Shown: one piece after another, positions 26,913-35,018 of the stretch
Position numbering within the stretch: position 1 is the first letter of the stretch
Layout of the letters: every line of letters begins with the position of its first letter
Source: Thermohalobaculum sp038534135
GTDB taxonomy: Bacteria > Pseudomonadota > Alphaproteobacteria > Rhodobacterales > Rhodobacteraceae
NCBI GenBank assembly: GCA_038534135.1
Contig: JBCAXJ010000015.1
Location: 1 to 64,000, forward strand
Direction: 5' to 3'
DNA length: 64,000 nucleotides
Position numbers and translations under genes: made by a program
The notes under the pieces: model-generated
Databases searched by the model: none
What the model was told of the DNA's origin: nothing
Seen by the model: the letters and a program-made list of their open reading frames with translations, nothing else

Positions 26913-27584
26913 ATGAACTCTCATGCATTCGAGATTGCCGGGAACTGCCTCGAGGCGCTGCCCTCCGGCGCGCTCTGGTGGCCAGAGCAGCGTTTGTTGG
27001 CAGTCGCCGACTTGCATCTCGGCAAGGCCGAACGACTAGCTCGGCAGGGCGGATCGTTGCTGCCGCCCTACGAGACAGCGGAGACTCTGGAACGGTTGGA
27101 GGGCGTGCTTGGCGCCTGCGCGCCACGGACCGTTGTCCTGGTCGGCGACAGCTTCGATGACCTGGGTGCGGCAGACGCCTTGCCCGACGATATCGCCGAG
27201 CGGATTGCGCGCATGGCCGCTGGACGGCGCTGGATCTGGATTGCCGGGAACCACGACCCGGGTCCCGTTGATCTCCCGGGCACGCATCTAGCTGAGCATC
27301 GGGTGGAGGGACTTTCGTTCCGGCATATTGCGGAGCCCGGTGGCGGACCGGATGTGTCGGGCCACTACCACCCCAAGGCCCGGCTTTGGTTGCGCGGCCA
27401 ATCGATCCGGCGACCGTGTTTCCTGATCGACTCCCGGCGGGTCATCCTGCCGGCCTTCGGGACCTATACGGGCGGGCTGAGGATCGACGACCCGGCCTTT
27501 GACCGGATCGTCACGCGCGATGCAATTGCGGTGCTGACGGGCAAGCGGGCGATCGCCCTGCCCCGCTCCGCAGCGATGGCCTGA
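26913..27584 (+). CDS. pdeM: Ligase-associated DNA damage response endonuclease PdeM
   Basis: Calcineurin-like metallophosphoesterase of 223 residues with VADLHLGKAERLARQG, VLVGDSFDD, WIWIAGNHDPGP, SGHYHPKA and the C-terminal FLIDSRRVILPAFGTYTGGL that marks the PdeM group. In many bacteria pdeM sits with a Lhr-type helicase and an ATP-dependent DNA ligase; neither partner is next to it here. The ATG at 26913 has only a weak upstream purine run (TAAGAA). Confidence 0.9.
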   Translation: MNSHAFEIAGNCLEALPSGALWWPEQRLLAVADLHLGKAERLARQGGSLLPPYETAETLERLEGVLGACAPRTVVLVGDSFDDLGAADALPDDIAERIARMAAGRRWIWIAGNHDPGPVDLPGTHLAEHRVEGLSFRHIAEPGGGPDVSGHYHPKARLWLRGQSIRRPCFLIDSRRVILPAFGTYTGGLRIDDPAFDRIVTRDAIAVLTGKRAIALPRSAAMA

Positions 27585-27586
27585 GC

Positions 27587-27943
27587 TTACTGCGCCGGCA
27601 TGGCGGCAGCCTCGGGCGCCGGAGGCCGGGGTGCGGCGTTCAGGATATCCCGCAGGCGGATCGCGGCGCCGCTGAAGCCAAGCCCGAGGGCCAGCGATAG
27701 AAAGCCCAACGCAAGGTACAAACCGCTGGCCCTGCCTTCGGCCAGCAGCGGCAGAAAAGCGCCGATGATGGCAACGGCTCCCGCCCCGAGGGCAATAAAG
27801 CCCGTGGTGATCACCAGAGTACCGACGCGCGCGGCGGCTCCGATCTGCGGACAGGCCGAGGCCGCCTTGCCAATGATGGCGAGGATCACAGCCAAGGCAC
27901 CGAGTCCGGCAAATCCGAGGGCGAAGTAGACCAGATCCGTCAT
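27587..27943 (-). CDS. Small three-helix membrane protein
   Basis: The 118-residue product has three hydrophobic segments (VYFALGFAGLGALAVILAIIG, LVITTGFIALGAGAVAIIGAF, GLYLALGFLSLALGLGFSGAA) and an Ala/Pro-rich cytoplasmic tail. AAGGAG lies 8 bases before the ATG. It is the last gene of the four-gene unit led by the GbsR regulator, 23 bases after the previous stop. No known family was recognised. Confidence 0.75.
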   Translation of the reverse strand: MTDLVYFALGFAGLGALAVILAIIGKAASACPQIGAAARVGTLVITTGFIALGAGAVAIIGAFLPLLAEGRASGLYLALGFLSLALGLGFSGAAIRLRDILNAAPRPPAPEAAAMPAQ

Positions 27944-27966
27944 GGGAACACTCCTTCTATGGACGG

Positions 27967-28128
27967 TCAGAGATTGGTGAGCCGGAGTTCGTCATGGGGA
28001 CGAATGGGTTTGCTCCGGTGCCGGACATTGCGGGGCCGGCCGATCCGGCGGCGCTGGTAGGTTCGTTCGACTAGGCGAAAAAACAGGGCGGCGACGAGAA
28101 CGGCGATTGCAGTGCGGATCAGGCGCAT
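27967..28128 (-). CDS. 53-residue single-pass membrane protein
   Basis: The product begins MRLIRTAIAVLVAALFFRLVERTYQRRR, one hydrophobic helix followed by a strongly basic tail. It is too short for standard ORF cut-offs, but the evidence for it is good: CCGGAG lies 7 bases before the ATG, and the start overlaps the preceding stop by 10 bases, implying coupled translation. The basic tail suggests a cytoplasmic C-terminus. Function unknown. Confidence 0.7.
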   Translation of the reverse strand: MRLIRTAIAVLVAALFFRLVERTYQRRRIGRPRNVRHRSKPIRPHDELRLTNL

Positions 28129-28622
28129 TGTTGATCTCCGGTCATGGAGGAGCCGCGGTTGAACTTGTCGGGGGATTGGGTAACGGCGCGGCGATAACTG
28201 AGGCCAAACTGCAAGGCGATCATGGGAGCGGCGAGCATTCCGAGGCCAGCATACCAGAGCGCTTTTCCGTGAGCCTGCGCCTCGGCCCATCCGGAATATA
28301 GGCCGTAGAAATAGGCTAGAGGAAAGCTCAGGGCGTTGGCGATGAATCCGGAGAGTACGATCGCTTGAATGTCGGGGCGGCCATCTTGCGTCCGAAAGGA
28401 ACGGATGGCCAGATAGAACGCTGGCAAACCAAATAGGACATATGCTGGAAGACTCATGACAGCGGCAACCAGCGTGAAGGCCAGTCCGTAGCCGAAGGCA
28501 AGGACACCCGTTGCTGCGAACCACATTGGGGCGACCACCGCGGCGGCGACGAACGCGCCCCAGTCAATCCGTGGTGCCGCTTCCTGTTGAGGTGTGTCGA
28601 ATCTATCAGTTACTTCCGTCAT
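28119..28622 (-). CDS. Multi-pass membrane protein in the GbsR operon
   Basis: The 167-residue product has a hydrophilic N-terminus and four predicted helices (WGAFVAAAVVAPMWFAATGVL, FTLVAAVMSLPAYVLFGLPAF, AIVLSGFIANALSFPLAYFYG, ALWYAGLGMLAAPMIALQFG). The C-terminus is hydrophilic. AGGAG lies 8 bases before the ATG. It starts 26 bases after the regulator's stop. No family was recognised; an envelope or stress role under the regulator is inference. Confidence 0.78.
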   Translation of the reverse strand: MTEVTDRFDTPQQEAAPRIDWGAFVAAAVVAPMWFAATGVLAFGYGLAFTLVAAVMSLPAYVLFGLPAFYLAIRSFRTQDGRPDIQAIVLSGFIANALSFPLAYFYGLYSGWAEAQAHGKALWYAGLGMLAAPMIALQFGLSYRRAVTQSPDKFNRGSSMTGDQQCA

Positions 28623-28647
28623 TTCTGAAACTCCTGCGAAAAATTTT

Positions 28648-29181
28648 TCAGCCAGAACTACCCGGCAGATACTTCGCGATGCGGGCGCCGAGCCTGAGCA
28701 TCTTCACCTGCGTGCCATGCGGCAGGCGGGCCATCTGCTGATACCAGGTGTCGAACATCGACATGACATCGAGCGTCTCCTCCATGCGGGCACGAACATC
28801 GCGCGGGGTCTCGTTGTCGTGTTTGGCGCACTCTATCGCGTCTGAGACGGCGTTCATGGTCGGGGCGAACTCGCGGTCGCGGCGGGCTTCGACCAGAATG
28901 CGGACCAGTTCGAACAGGTCACGCTCGGACGTGAAGTGATCTCGCCGGTCGCCAAGCTGGCGCGAGACCCGGACGATACCCCAGGACTGGAGCTCCTTGA
29001 TCGCGGTCGAGACATTGGACCGCGCCATGCCGAGCAGTTCGCAGATCGCGTCAGCGGGCAGCGGGTCGGGCGACAAGTGCAGCAGCGCGTGAACCTGGCT
29101 GACCGAGCGGTTGACGCCCCAACGGTTGCCCATCTCTCCCCAATGGAGAATGAAGTCCTTCATGGCGGGCGTCAGTGTCAT
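28648..29181 (-). CDS. GbsR/MarR family transcriptional regulator
   Basis: Winged-helix regulator of 177 residues: MKDFILHWGEMGNRWGVNRSVSQVHALLHL is the GbsR-type N-terminus, and ADAICELLGMARSNVSTAIKELQSWGIV is the HTH, followed by a wing containing GDRRDHF. GbsR proteins respond to choline or related osmolytes in bacilli; the ligand here is unknown. GGAAAG precedes the ATG. A 7-base inverted repeat sits immediately upstream, a likely autoregulatory operator. Three membrane-protein genes follow on the same strand. Confidence 0.87.
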   Translation of the reverse strand: MTLTPAMKDFILHWGEMGNRWGVNRSVSQVHALLHLSPDPLPADAICELLGMARSNVSTAIKELQSWGIVRVSRQLGDRRDHFTSERDLFELVRILVEARRDREFAPTMNAVSDAIECAKHDNETPRDVRARMEETLDVMSMFDTWYQQMARLPHGTQVKMLRLGARIAKYLPGSSG

Positions 29182-29195
29182 CGTATCTTTCCGTA

Positions 29196-29215
29196 ATTTC
29201 TGTCTATTCAGAAAT
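29196..29215. promoter_or_regulatory. Candidate GbsR operator
   Basis: ATTTCTG and CAGAAAT form a perfect 7-base inverted repeat with a 6-base spacer, centred about 25 bases before the regulator's ATG. The position between divergent units (regulator operon and the enolase-superfamily gene) suits an operator, but no binding data are implied. Confidence 0.5.
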
Positions 29216-29336
29216 AACCGTTGGGCGAGCCCGCATCAAGTCCAAACCGAACCATGCGGCGCGATATCGCGTCAGGATCAGACAGACCGGGCAGCCGTTG
29301 CTAGGATGGGCCGACTTCAGACTGGGAGGACCGCCG

Positions 29337-30431
29337 ATGCAACCCGCACTGACCTTTCGCCGCCTGACCGCACGCCCGGTGCTTCTGGAAATGGAGCGCC
29401 CGGTGGTCGCCAGGATCGCAACAATCGCGCATTGGCCGCTTATCCTGTTGGATCTTGAAACCGAGGAAGGCGTGACCGGGCGCGCCTATCTGGAACCGTA
29501 TGTGCCCAAATCGATGCCCTATCTGGTGGCGATGCTGAACGACATGTCCGAGATGCTGGCCGGTGACCGGCTGGCGCCGACCGAGATCTACGAGAAGACC
29601 CGCAAGTCGCTGCACTTCGTGGGTTACGCCGGGCTGAACATGATCGCGGCCTCTGGCGTGGACATGGTGGTCTGGGATGCGCTGGCGCGGGCCGCGGACA
29701 TGCCGCTGGTGACGCTGCTGGGCGGCTCTCCGGGGCCGGTCAAGGCCTACAACTCGAACGGATTGTGGCTGCAATCCCCTGAAGAAGTGGCAGCAGAAGC
29801 GCTCGTCTTGCGGGATGAGGGCGGCTTCACCGGCCTGAAGATGCGCCTTGGCCGCAGCGATCCGGCGGACGATCTGGCGACGCTGGCCGCCGTGCGCGCG
29901 GCCGTCGGCCCGAACATGGCACTGATGGTCGACTACAATCAGGGATTGAATCTGGCCGAGGCGCTGCACCGCTGCAACCAGATCGATGACCTGGGTCTGG
30001 AGTGGATCGAGGAGCCAATCGTCTACGACAACTTTGACGGCTATGCCAAGCTGAAGGACGATCTGAAGACACCGCTGATGATCGGTGAGAACTTCTATGG
30101 CCCGCGCGAGATGCATCAGGCGCTGCGCGTGGGCGCCTGCGATCTGGTGATGCCGGACTTCATGCGGATCGGTGGCGTGACCGGCTGGCTGCGGGCCGCG
30201 GGGATCGCGGCGGGATGGGGGATGCCGATGTCAACGCACCTTTATCCGGAGGTCGGCGCGCACGTGATGCGGGTGACCGAGACGGCGCACTGGCTGGAAT
30301 GGCAAAGCTGGGCGGATCCGGTGTTGCAGGAGCCCTATGCGCTGAGGAACGGCGACCTGATCATTCCTGAGAAACCGGGTCTGGGTCTGGATTGGAACGA
30401 AGAAGTGGTGGCGCGGCATCTCTACGCCTAG
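29337..30431 (+). CDS. Mandelate racemase/muconate lactonizing enzyme family protein
   Basis: Enolase-superfamily enzyme of 364 residues. The capping domain starts LTFRRLTARPV; the barrel carries GGFTGLKMRLGR (candidate lysine base), LMVDYNQG, WIEEPI and LMIGENF as the three metal-ligand strands, and the STHLYPEV histidine in the mandelate-racemase position. Proton abstraction beside a carboxylate is the shared chemistry; the substrate is unknown. GGGAGGA lies 7 bases before the ATG at 29337; the longer frame to 29175 crosses the regulator's promoter. Confidence 0.9.
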   Translation: MQPALTFRRLTARPVLLEMERPVVARIATIAHWPLILLDLETEEGVTGRAYLEPYVPKSMPYLVAMLNDMSEMLAGDRLAPTEIYEKTRKSLHFVGYAGLNMIAASGVDMVVWDALARAADMPLVTLLGGSPGPVKAYNSNGLWLQSPEEVAAEALVLRDEGGFTGLKMRLGRSDPADDLATLAAVRAAVGPNMALMVDYNQGLNLAEALHRCNQIDDLGLEWIEEPIVYDNFDGYAKLKDDLKTPLMIGENFYGPREMHQALRVGACDLVMPDFMRIGGVTGWLRAAGIAAGWGMPMSTHLYPEVGAHVMRVTETAHWLEWQSWADPVLQEPYALRNGDLIIPEKPGLGLDWNEEVVARHLYA

Positions 30432-30524
30432 TGCTGCGACCGGGCTGTGTGAGAACCCGCATCAGCGGTCGGGTCGGGAACCGCGCCATGGCAGTGCACC
30501 GGGAAAATCGATTGGCCGAGCGGA

Positions 30525-31289
30525 TCAGGCCGCCTGCCGCGAGAACCAGAATGTGTTCCCGAGATCCTCGCGCATCACGAAACCCAACGATTCGATCTTG
30601 CCGCAGATCTCACGGACATCCGCATCTCCGTTGTCGAGCTGCTGGGGATGCAGTTCGATCAAGACCTCCCGGACACTGTCGGGCCAGTCAGGTTCATGAT
30701 CGAAGAAGATCCGCTCCGACCCCTCGATATCAATCACGAGCACGTCGGGTTCGATGTCGTGGTCTTCACAGATCCGGGAGAGATCCCAGATATTGGATCT
30801 GCCAAGCCCCGATGATCCGTCATCGGCATCGGCGACACTCACCTGGCCGCCCAGCGATCCGTTCGATTCCTCGAACCCCAGAACGCTGAGGGTCGGGCGA
30901 ACCTTCCAAACCGGGAAACCGAAGCCTGCCACGACCTTCGTTTGGGGGTCCTTCTCCAACCATGTCGCCGAATAGGCCGCAAGCGTGTCGGAAGCCTCGA
31001 CCGAGATCAGTTTGCCGGTCGGGCCGATCCGGTGCGCAAGGACCGCAGCGACGATCCCGATCGAGCCGCCCATTTCGATGACCTTCATGCCGGGTTCGAC
31101 AAACCTGGCGATGAGCTGGCGTTCGGTCAGTTCGTAGTCGCCGCGCAGAAGCACCCGTTTCACGCCGAAGGAATATGGCTCTCCGCGAATCCTGATGCTG
31201 ACACCGTCGACGTCGATATACTTCGGCCAGATGAATTCCGGGACGAAGGTCTTCAGCACAAAGCGCCGGACTTGAAGCAGCAGTTTCAT
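30525..31289 (-). CDS. FkbM family methyltransferase
   Basis: SAM-dependent methyltransferase of 254 residues. Motif I reads VIEMGGSIGIVAAVLA and is followed by LISVEAS; VLVIDIEGSERIFF is the FkbM signature, and EVLIELHPQQLD follows. FkbM enzymes O-methylate sugars or polyketides. No polysaccharide genes flank it, so the acceptor is unknown. The ATG at 31289 was taken over a TTG at 31298. Confidence 0.85.
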   Translation of the reverse strand: MKLLLQVRRFVLKTFVPEFIWPKYIDVDGVSIRIRGEPYSFGVKRVLLRGDYELTERQLIARFVEPGMKVIEMGGSIGIVAAVLAHRIGPTGKLISVEASDTLAAYSATWLEKDPQTKVVAGFGFPVWKVRPTLSVLGFEESNGSLGGQVSVADADDGSSGLGRSNIWDLSRICEDHDIEPDVLVIDIEGSERIFFDHEPDWPDSVREVLIELHPQQLDNGDADVREICGKIESLGFVMREDLGNTFWFSRQAA

Positions 31290-31420
31290 GAGTTCCAAAG
31301 TCTCAATCCCTGGCCGTGCACAGTGAACCGTTCGACGGTTTCCGATGGGACCGGTCGATATGTGCGCGCATCGCTAAGTGTCGGCAGAGCGAATGGCAAC
31401 GCGTCCGAACCACGCGCCGG

Positions 31421-32275
31421 TCACTGGTGCGAAAACTCCCAATAGAGCGCCCGCGCGCGTTTCGCGATCGGGCCGAAGGGGTATTCGCGGTCGTCGAAAC
31501 GCGTGATCGGCACGACCTTTTGCGCATTGCCGGTCGAGAAGATCTCGTCGGCATCGCGCAACTGATCGAGCGTGATCGTGGTTTCGTGCACCTCGATGCC
31601 ATCCTCGCGCAGCAGCTTGAGAACGCGCTTGCGGGTGATCCCGTTCAGGAACGTCCCGTTCGGCACAGGCGTCAGGGCGACACCGTCCTTGACCATCCAG
31701 ATGTTCGAAGTCGCGGTTTCGGCGACGTTGCCGAGCGGGTCGAGCGACACGGCGTTGTCGAAGCCCTTGGCAAAGGCTGCGCGCAGCATCCGGGCGTTGT
31801 TCGGATACAGGCATCCGGCCTTGGCGTCTGTCGGCGCCATCGAGTTCATTGGGCGCGAGTACGGCGTCGTGGTGATCGAGAAGCCGGTGGGCTCGGCCAT
31901 TGGGCGCGCTTCCAGCGACAAAGCAAACGCGGTCGACTCCGGATCCGGGATGACCATCGACGGTCCACCCCCGCGTGCCCACATCAACGGGCGAATATAG
32001 AGGGCGGTGTCTTTCGAGACCTTGCCGATCCCCTCGCGCGCCAGTTCGTTGATCTCCTCGGCATCCATCGGCGCGTTCAGCCCCATGACACCTGCCGAGT
32101 CGACAACGCGCTGGCAGTGCAGGTCGAGATCGGGCGCCGTGCCTTCGAACGCGCGCGCACCATCGAAGACCGATGATCCCAGCCAGGCGCCGTGGTCCGA
32201 CGCGCCCATCACCGGGAAATTTCCCTGGTGCCAGGTGCCTTCGTACCATGTCCAGATCATCATGCCGGTTGTCAT
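31421..32275 (-). CDS. Branched-chain amino acid aminotransferase family protein
   Basis: Fold-type IV PLP aminotransferase of 284 residues. WTWYEGTWHQGNFPVMGASDHG and GSSVFDGARAFEG form the N-terminal domain; the PLP lysine is expected in DAKAGCLYPNNARML, NVAETATSNIWMV is the phosphate-binding strand, and EIFSTGNAQKVVPI is near the C-terminus. The family includes IlvE and D-amino-acid aminotransferases, so the exact substrate is open. GGAG lies 8 bases before the ATG at 32275; the longer start at 32335 lacks a ribosome site. Confidence 0.87.
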   Translation of the reverse strand: MTTGMMIWTWYEGTWHQGNFPVMGASDHGAWLGSSVFDGARAFEGTAPDLDLHCQRVVDSAGVMGLNAPMDAEEINELAREGIGKVSKDTALYIRPLMWARGGGPSMVIPDPESTAFALSLEARPMAEPTGFSITTTPYSRPMNSMAPTDAKAGCLYPNNARMLRAAFAKGFDNAVSLDPLGNVAETATSNIWMVKDGVALTPVPNGTFLNGITRKRVLKLLREDGIEVHETTITLDQLRDADEIFSTGNAQKVVPITRFDDREYPFGPIAKRARALYWEFSHQ

Positions 32276-32335
32276 CGCGCCGTCTCCGAAATTCATCACG
32301 GCGCCATGACTATCTCCGGAACCGCTCCGGCGCAA

Positions 32336-32542
32336 TCAGCTGTCTTTGGTGCGGAAACTCCGGGATTGATCCGCGCTGTTGGGGACGTTCGGATATGGGA
32401 TTGGAACGGGTGACGGCGGCGGCGGCGGGGCCCGAAGGACATCCGGAAAGATTGCCGTTTGCATGGGTGACGCCCCTGCCGCCGCTGCGACGTCGTCCAG
32501 CGCGTTGTCGGCCAGCGCCTGGGGTGCTGCTTTCTCGGTCAT
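32336..32542 (-). CDS. Small leader-bearing peptide, proline-rich C-terminus
   Basis: The 68-residue product starts MTEKAAPQALADNALDDVAA, matching the leader of the next gene upstream at about half of its first 23 positions (MT, APQAL, D, L, AG). The double-glycine position reads alanine here. The C-terminal half is rich in proline (RAPPPPPSPVPIPYPNVP). GAGG lies 6 bases before the ATG. It follows the paralogue by 63 bases. It could be a precursor peptide or a secreted small protein; no maturation enzyme or C39 transporter is nearby. Confidence 0.65.
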   Translation of the reverse strand: MTEKAAPQALADNALDDVAAAAGASPMQTAIFPDVLRAPPPPPSPVPIPYPNVPNSADQSRSFRTKDS

Positions 32543-32605
32543 TGTCCGCCTCGTGGGTTGGAAGAGCGTCGACGTCCAAAGATTGGACGTCGCCCGGTGC
32601 GCAAA

Positions 32606-32833
32606 TCAGTAGGTCCACTCGACTTCCGTGTAACCCAGCGTGACTTCCTCAGTCGCAACGGGCTTCCCGCCGGTGCCGATGTCACGCTTGCCGACCGTCT
32701 CGAAGCTGTCGACGATTCTGGATTTGGAAATCGACTCGCCCTCGATGTCGCCAAGCTTTAAGTAGCCGGCACCGCCGGTTGCGGTCTCGAGGTCGGAATC
32801 GCTCAGGGCCTGGGGCGCTTTGGTATCGGTCAT
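32606..32833 (-). CDS. Small peptide with double-glycine leader and Hcp-like strands
   Basis: The 75-residue product has the leader MTDTKAPQALSDSDLETATGG, the pattern of bacteriocin-type double-glycine leaders, then AGYLKLGDIEGES and a C-terminal EEVTLGYTEVEWTY. These two segments resemble, by eye, the first and last strands of the T6SS tube protein Hcp, with the middle of Hcp missing. That resemblance is weak evidence. AGGAGA lies 8 bases before the ATG. It sits 70 bases after the MocR regulator on the same strand. Confidence 0.7.
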   Translation of the reverse strand: MTDTKAPQALSDSDLETATGGAGYLKLGDIEGESISKSRIVDSFETVGKRDIGTGGKPVATEEVTLGYTEVEWTY

Positions 32834-32903
32834 CGATCAATTCTCCTGTCTGGTTGATGGGGAGAATTTAACCATCTTCGCGCGACCGCATCTGTACCGG
32901 ATG

Positions 32904-34373
32904 CTACAGGATGCGGTTTTCTTCGCAGATCTGGCGGAGAATACGGATGCCTTCGGGGATCTTCGCCGCCGGGATCGAGGAAAACCCGAGCCGCAGGAAG
33001 CGCGCGCCATCCGCCGGATTGCCGTGGAAGGCATCGCCCGGTTCGATGATCACGCCGCGCTCGAGCGCCTGTTCGGCGAGCGCACGGCTGTCCAGGGCCT
33101 CGGGCCCCTCGAGCCAGTAGGATGAGCCGCCGAAGATCGGCTGTTCGCTCCAGCCCGGCAGGTCGCTGTGCAGTGCCTCGTTCATGACCTCCCAGCGCTC
33201 GCGGTAGACGCGGTGAATGCGCCGAACCAAAACGTCGAAATGCCCGTTCGCCAGGAACAGGGCCGCAGCACGCTGGTTGTTGCCGGGTGGATGGCGCAGC
33301 ATCAGACGGCGCAATGCGCGCAGCTCGCCAATCAAGGCGGAATCGGCCACGATGAAGCCCAGCCGCAGGCCCGGCATCAGCGATTTTGACAACGAGCCGA
33401 CATAGATGACCCGTCCATCGCGATCGAGCGATTTCAGCGCGGGACGCGGCGTGCCGGTGTAATTGGTCTCGAACTCGTAGTCGTCCTCGATAATCACCAG
33501 GTCCCGGGCGTGTGCCTCGTCCAGCAGCGCCTTGCGCCGTTCCATCGGCATTGTCACGGTCGTCGGGAACTGATGTGACGGCGTGGTGAAGACCAGGTCG
33601 ACCCCGTCCAGACGCCCATCAAAGGCCATCCCGTCCTGATTGATCGGCACGGTCCGGATCCGCCCAGTGCGCAGCGCACAGATGTTGCGCATGTCAGGAT
33701 AGCCGGGTTCTTCCAGTGCGACGGTCGTGTCCTGGCGCACCAGCATGGCGGCGATCAGGTAGAGCGCGTTCTGGGCGCCGAGGGTCACCAGGACTTCATC
33801 GGGTGCGGCCGAGATCCCGCGCAGGGGCAGAATGCGCCGGGCGATCTCCTCGACCAGCAAGGGGTCATCCGCGGCAAAGCGGTCCTCGGTCCAGGCATCG
33901 ATCCAGCGCTTGCCCATCGCCTGGCGGACGCAATCGCGCCACTCGGCGATCGGGAAGACCTCGGAGTCCACCTGTCCATAGAGGAACGGATAGGGATACC
34001 GGTGCCAGTCCTCGGGTTTGATCAGGTTGCGCTGAGACCCCGGGTTCTTGGCAAGACGCGGTCCCCAGTCGATGCCGCCTTCGGGCCGGTTGACCTGATC
34101 GGGCCGCATGACCATGCCGTCCACGGCCGTCGGATCGACATAGAAGCCCGATCGTTCACGCGATGCCAGGAAGCCATCGGAGACCAGCGCCTGATAAGCC
34201 AGCGTTACGGTGTTGCGGCTGACCGACAGCCGACTTGCCATCGCGCGGGTCGAGGGCACCGGGTCGCCGGGCTTGAGCTGGCCGAGCCGGATCGCCTCGA
34301 TCAGAATCTCGCGGATCTGGGCCTGCAGGCTTGCCGGCTTCGATCTTTCGAGATGATAGAGCGCATCGCGCAT
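32904..34373 (-). CDS. MocR/PdxR-type regulator (GntR HTH fused to fold-type I aminotransferase)
   Basis: The 489-residue product has an N-terminal GntR winged helix (LQAQIREILIEAIRLGQLKPG, PSTRAMASRLSVSRNTVTLA) and a C-terminal aminotransferase-like domain with VIIEDDYEFE and the PLP-binding YVGSLSKSLMPGLRLGF lysine. MocR proteins sense PLP or amino acids and usually regulate adjacent genes. The ATG at 34373 (MRDALYHLERS) matches the family; the open frame continues to 34925 through the divergent hsp20 promoter and gene and is not real. Box-like repeats lie just upstream. Its target is uncertain. Confidence 0.9.
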   Translation of the reverse strand: MRDALYHLERSKPASLQAQIREILIEAIRLGQLKPGDPVPSTRAMASRLSVSRNTVTLAYQALVSDGFLASRERSGFYVDPTAVDGMVMRPDQVNRPEGGIDWGPRLAKNPGSQRNLIKPEDWHRYPYPFLYGQVDSEVFPIAEWRDCVRQAMGKRWIDAWTEDRFAADDPLLVEEIARRILPLRGISAAPDEVLVTLGAQNALYLIAAMLVRQDTTVALEEPGYPDMRNICALRTGRIRTVPINQDGMAFDGRLDGVDLVFTTPSHQFPTTVTMPMERRKALLDEAHARDLVIIEDDYEFETNYTGTPRPALKSLDRDGRVIYVGSLSKSLMPGLRLGFIVADSALIGELRALRRLMLRHPPGNNQRAAALFLANGHFDVLVRRIHRVYRERWEVMNEALHSDLPGWSEQPIFGGSSYWLEGPEALDSRALAEQALERGVIIEPGDAFHGNPADGARFLRLGFSSIPAAKIPEGIRILRQICEENRIL

Positions 34374-34387
34374 GTCCTGCCCCGCCC

Positions 34388-34435
34388 AACTGGACCCATG
34401 TTGGATCCAAACTAGGATGTATGGGCGGTCCAGTT
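34388..34435. promoter_or_regulatory. Candidate MocR operator region
   Basis: AACTGGACC (34388-34396) and its exact inverted copy GGTCCAGTT (34427-34435) flank a perfect 10-base palindrome TTGGATCCAA (34401-34410). CTGGAC-type boxes are known for some MocR regulators such as TauR. The region is 15 to 60 bases upstream of the MocR start, in the space shared with the divergent hsp20. Confidence 0.5.
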
Positions 34436-34464
34436 CAAGGCGCAATTCCTCCGCCAGACGGGAT

Positions 34465-34478
34465 TTGACGCAAATCAA
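34465..34478. promoter_or_regulatory. FNR/FnrL-type box
   Basis: TTGACGCAAATCAA fits the FNR consensus TTGAY-N4-RTCAA. It lies 63 bases before the hsp20 ATG, suggesting induction when oxygen falls. It is the only good match noticed in the window. Confidence 0.65.
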
Positions 34479-34541
34479 TGCGCGATCCTGGCGTGCGAGC
34501 GAGTTTCTCCTGGTCAGTCGATCTTCTGGGAGAGATGGATC

Positions 34542-34958
34542 ATGGTTGAAACGACACACCCGAACAGCTTCTGGCCAAACCTGTACGAACCGTTCCGCGC
34601 GCTGGGCGGGCGGATCGCAGACTGGTTCGCACCGGCCTCGGAGGCCGGCTCGAACGGCAGCGGGTATCGCATCGAAATAGAACTTCCTGGCGTGAAGCCG
34701 GAGGATGTCGATATTTCGATGCACGATCACGTGCTGCTGGTGAAGGGCGAAAAGCGGACCGAGCGTCAGCACGACGATGGAAAGCTGTTCTTCAGCGAGC
34801 GTCAGTTCGGCGCCTTCCAGCGCACATTCCGGCTGCCGCCGGATGCCGATACCGAAAATGTCGAGGCCGATTTCCGCGATGGTCTGCTCAGCATCGCGAT
34901 ACCCCGCGCCGAACCCGCCGCACAAGGTGGGCGAAAGATCGAGATCAAAAACCGTTGA
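34542..34958 (+). CDS. Hsp20/alpha-crystallin family small heat-shock protein
   Basis: Cytosolic holdase of 138 residues. The alpha-crystallin domain runs from about residue 42 (YRIEIELPGVKPEDVDISMHD, VLLVKGEKRTE) to FRDGLLSIAIPRAEP, with the dimer-forming FSERQFGAFQRTFRLP in the middle, and the tail ends KIEIKNR. GGGAGAG precedes the ATG. An FNR-type box upstream points to control by oxygen, and the next gene is a DksA-like zinc protein 60 bases downstream, possibly co-transcribed. Confidence 0.93.
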   Translation: MVETTHPNSFWPNLYEPFRALGGRIADWFAPASEAGSNGSGYRIEIELPGVKPEDVDISMHDHVLLVKGEKRTERQHDDGKLFFSERQFGAFQRTFRLPPDADTENVEADFRDGLLSIAIPRAEPAAQGGRKIEIKNR

Positions 34959-35018
34959 GGTTCAGCACAGCATCGGTGGCGCCCGACCAGGACGCCACAC
35001 AGGCAAGGGAAACAGACT

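Noticed and set aside
34374..34925. N-terminal extension of the MocR regulator by 184 codons
   Set aside because: The extension is antisense to hsp20 and covers the divergent promoter; family homology begins at 34373.
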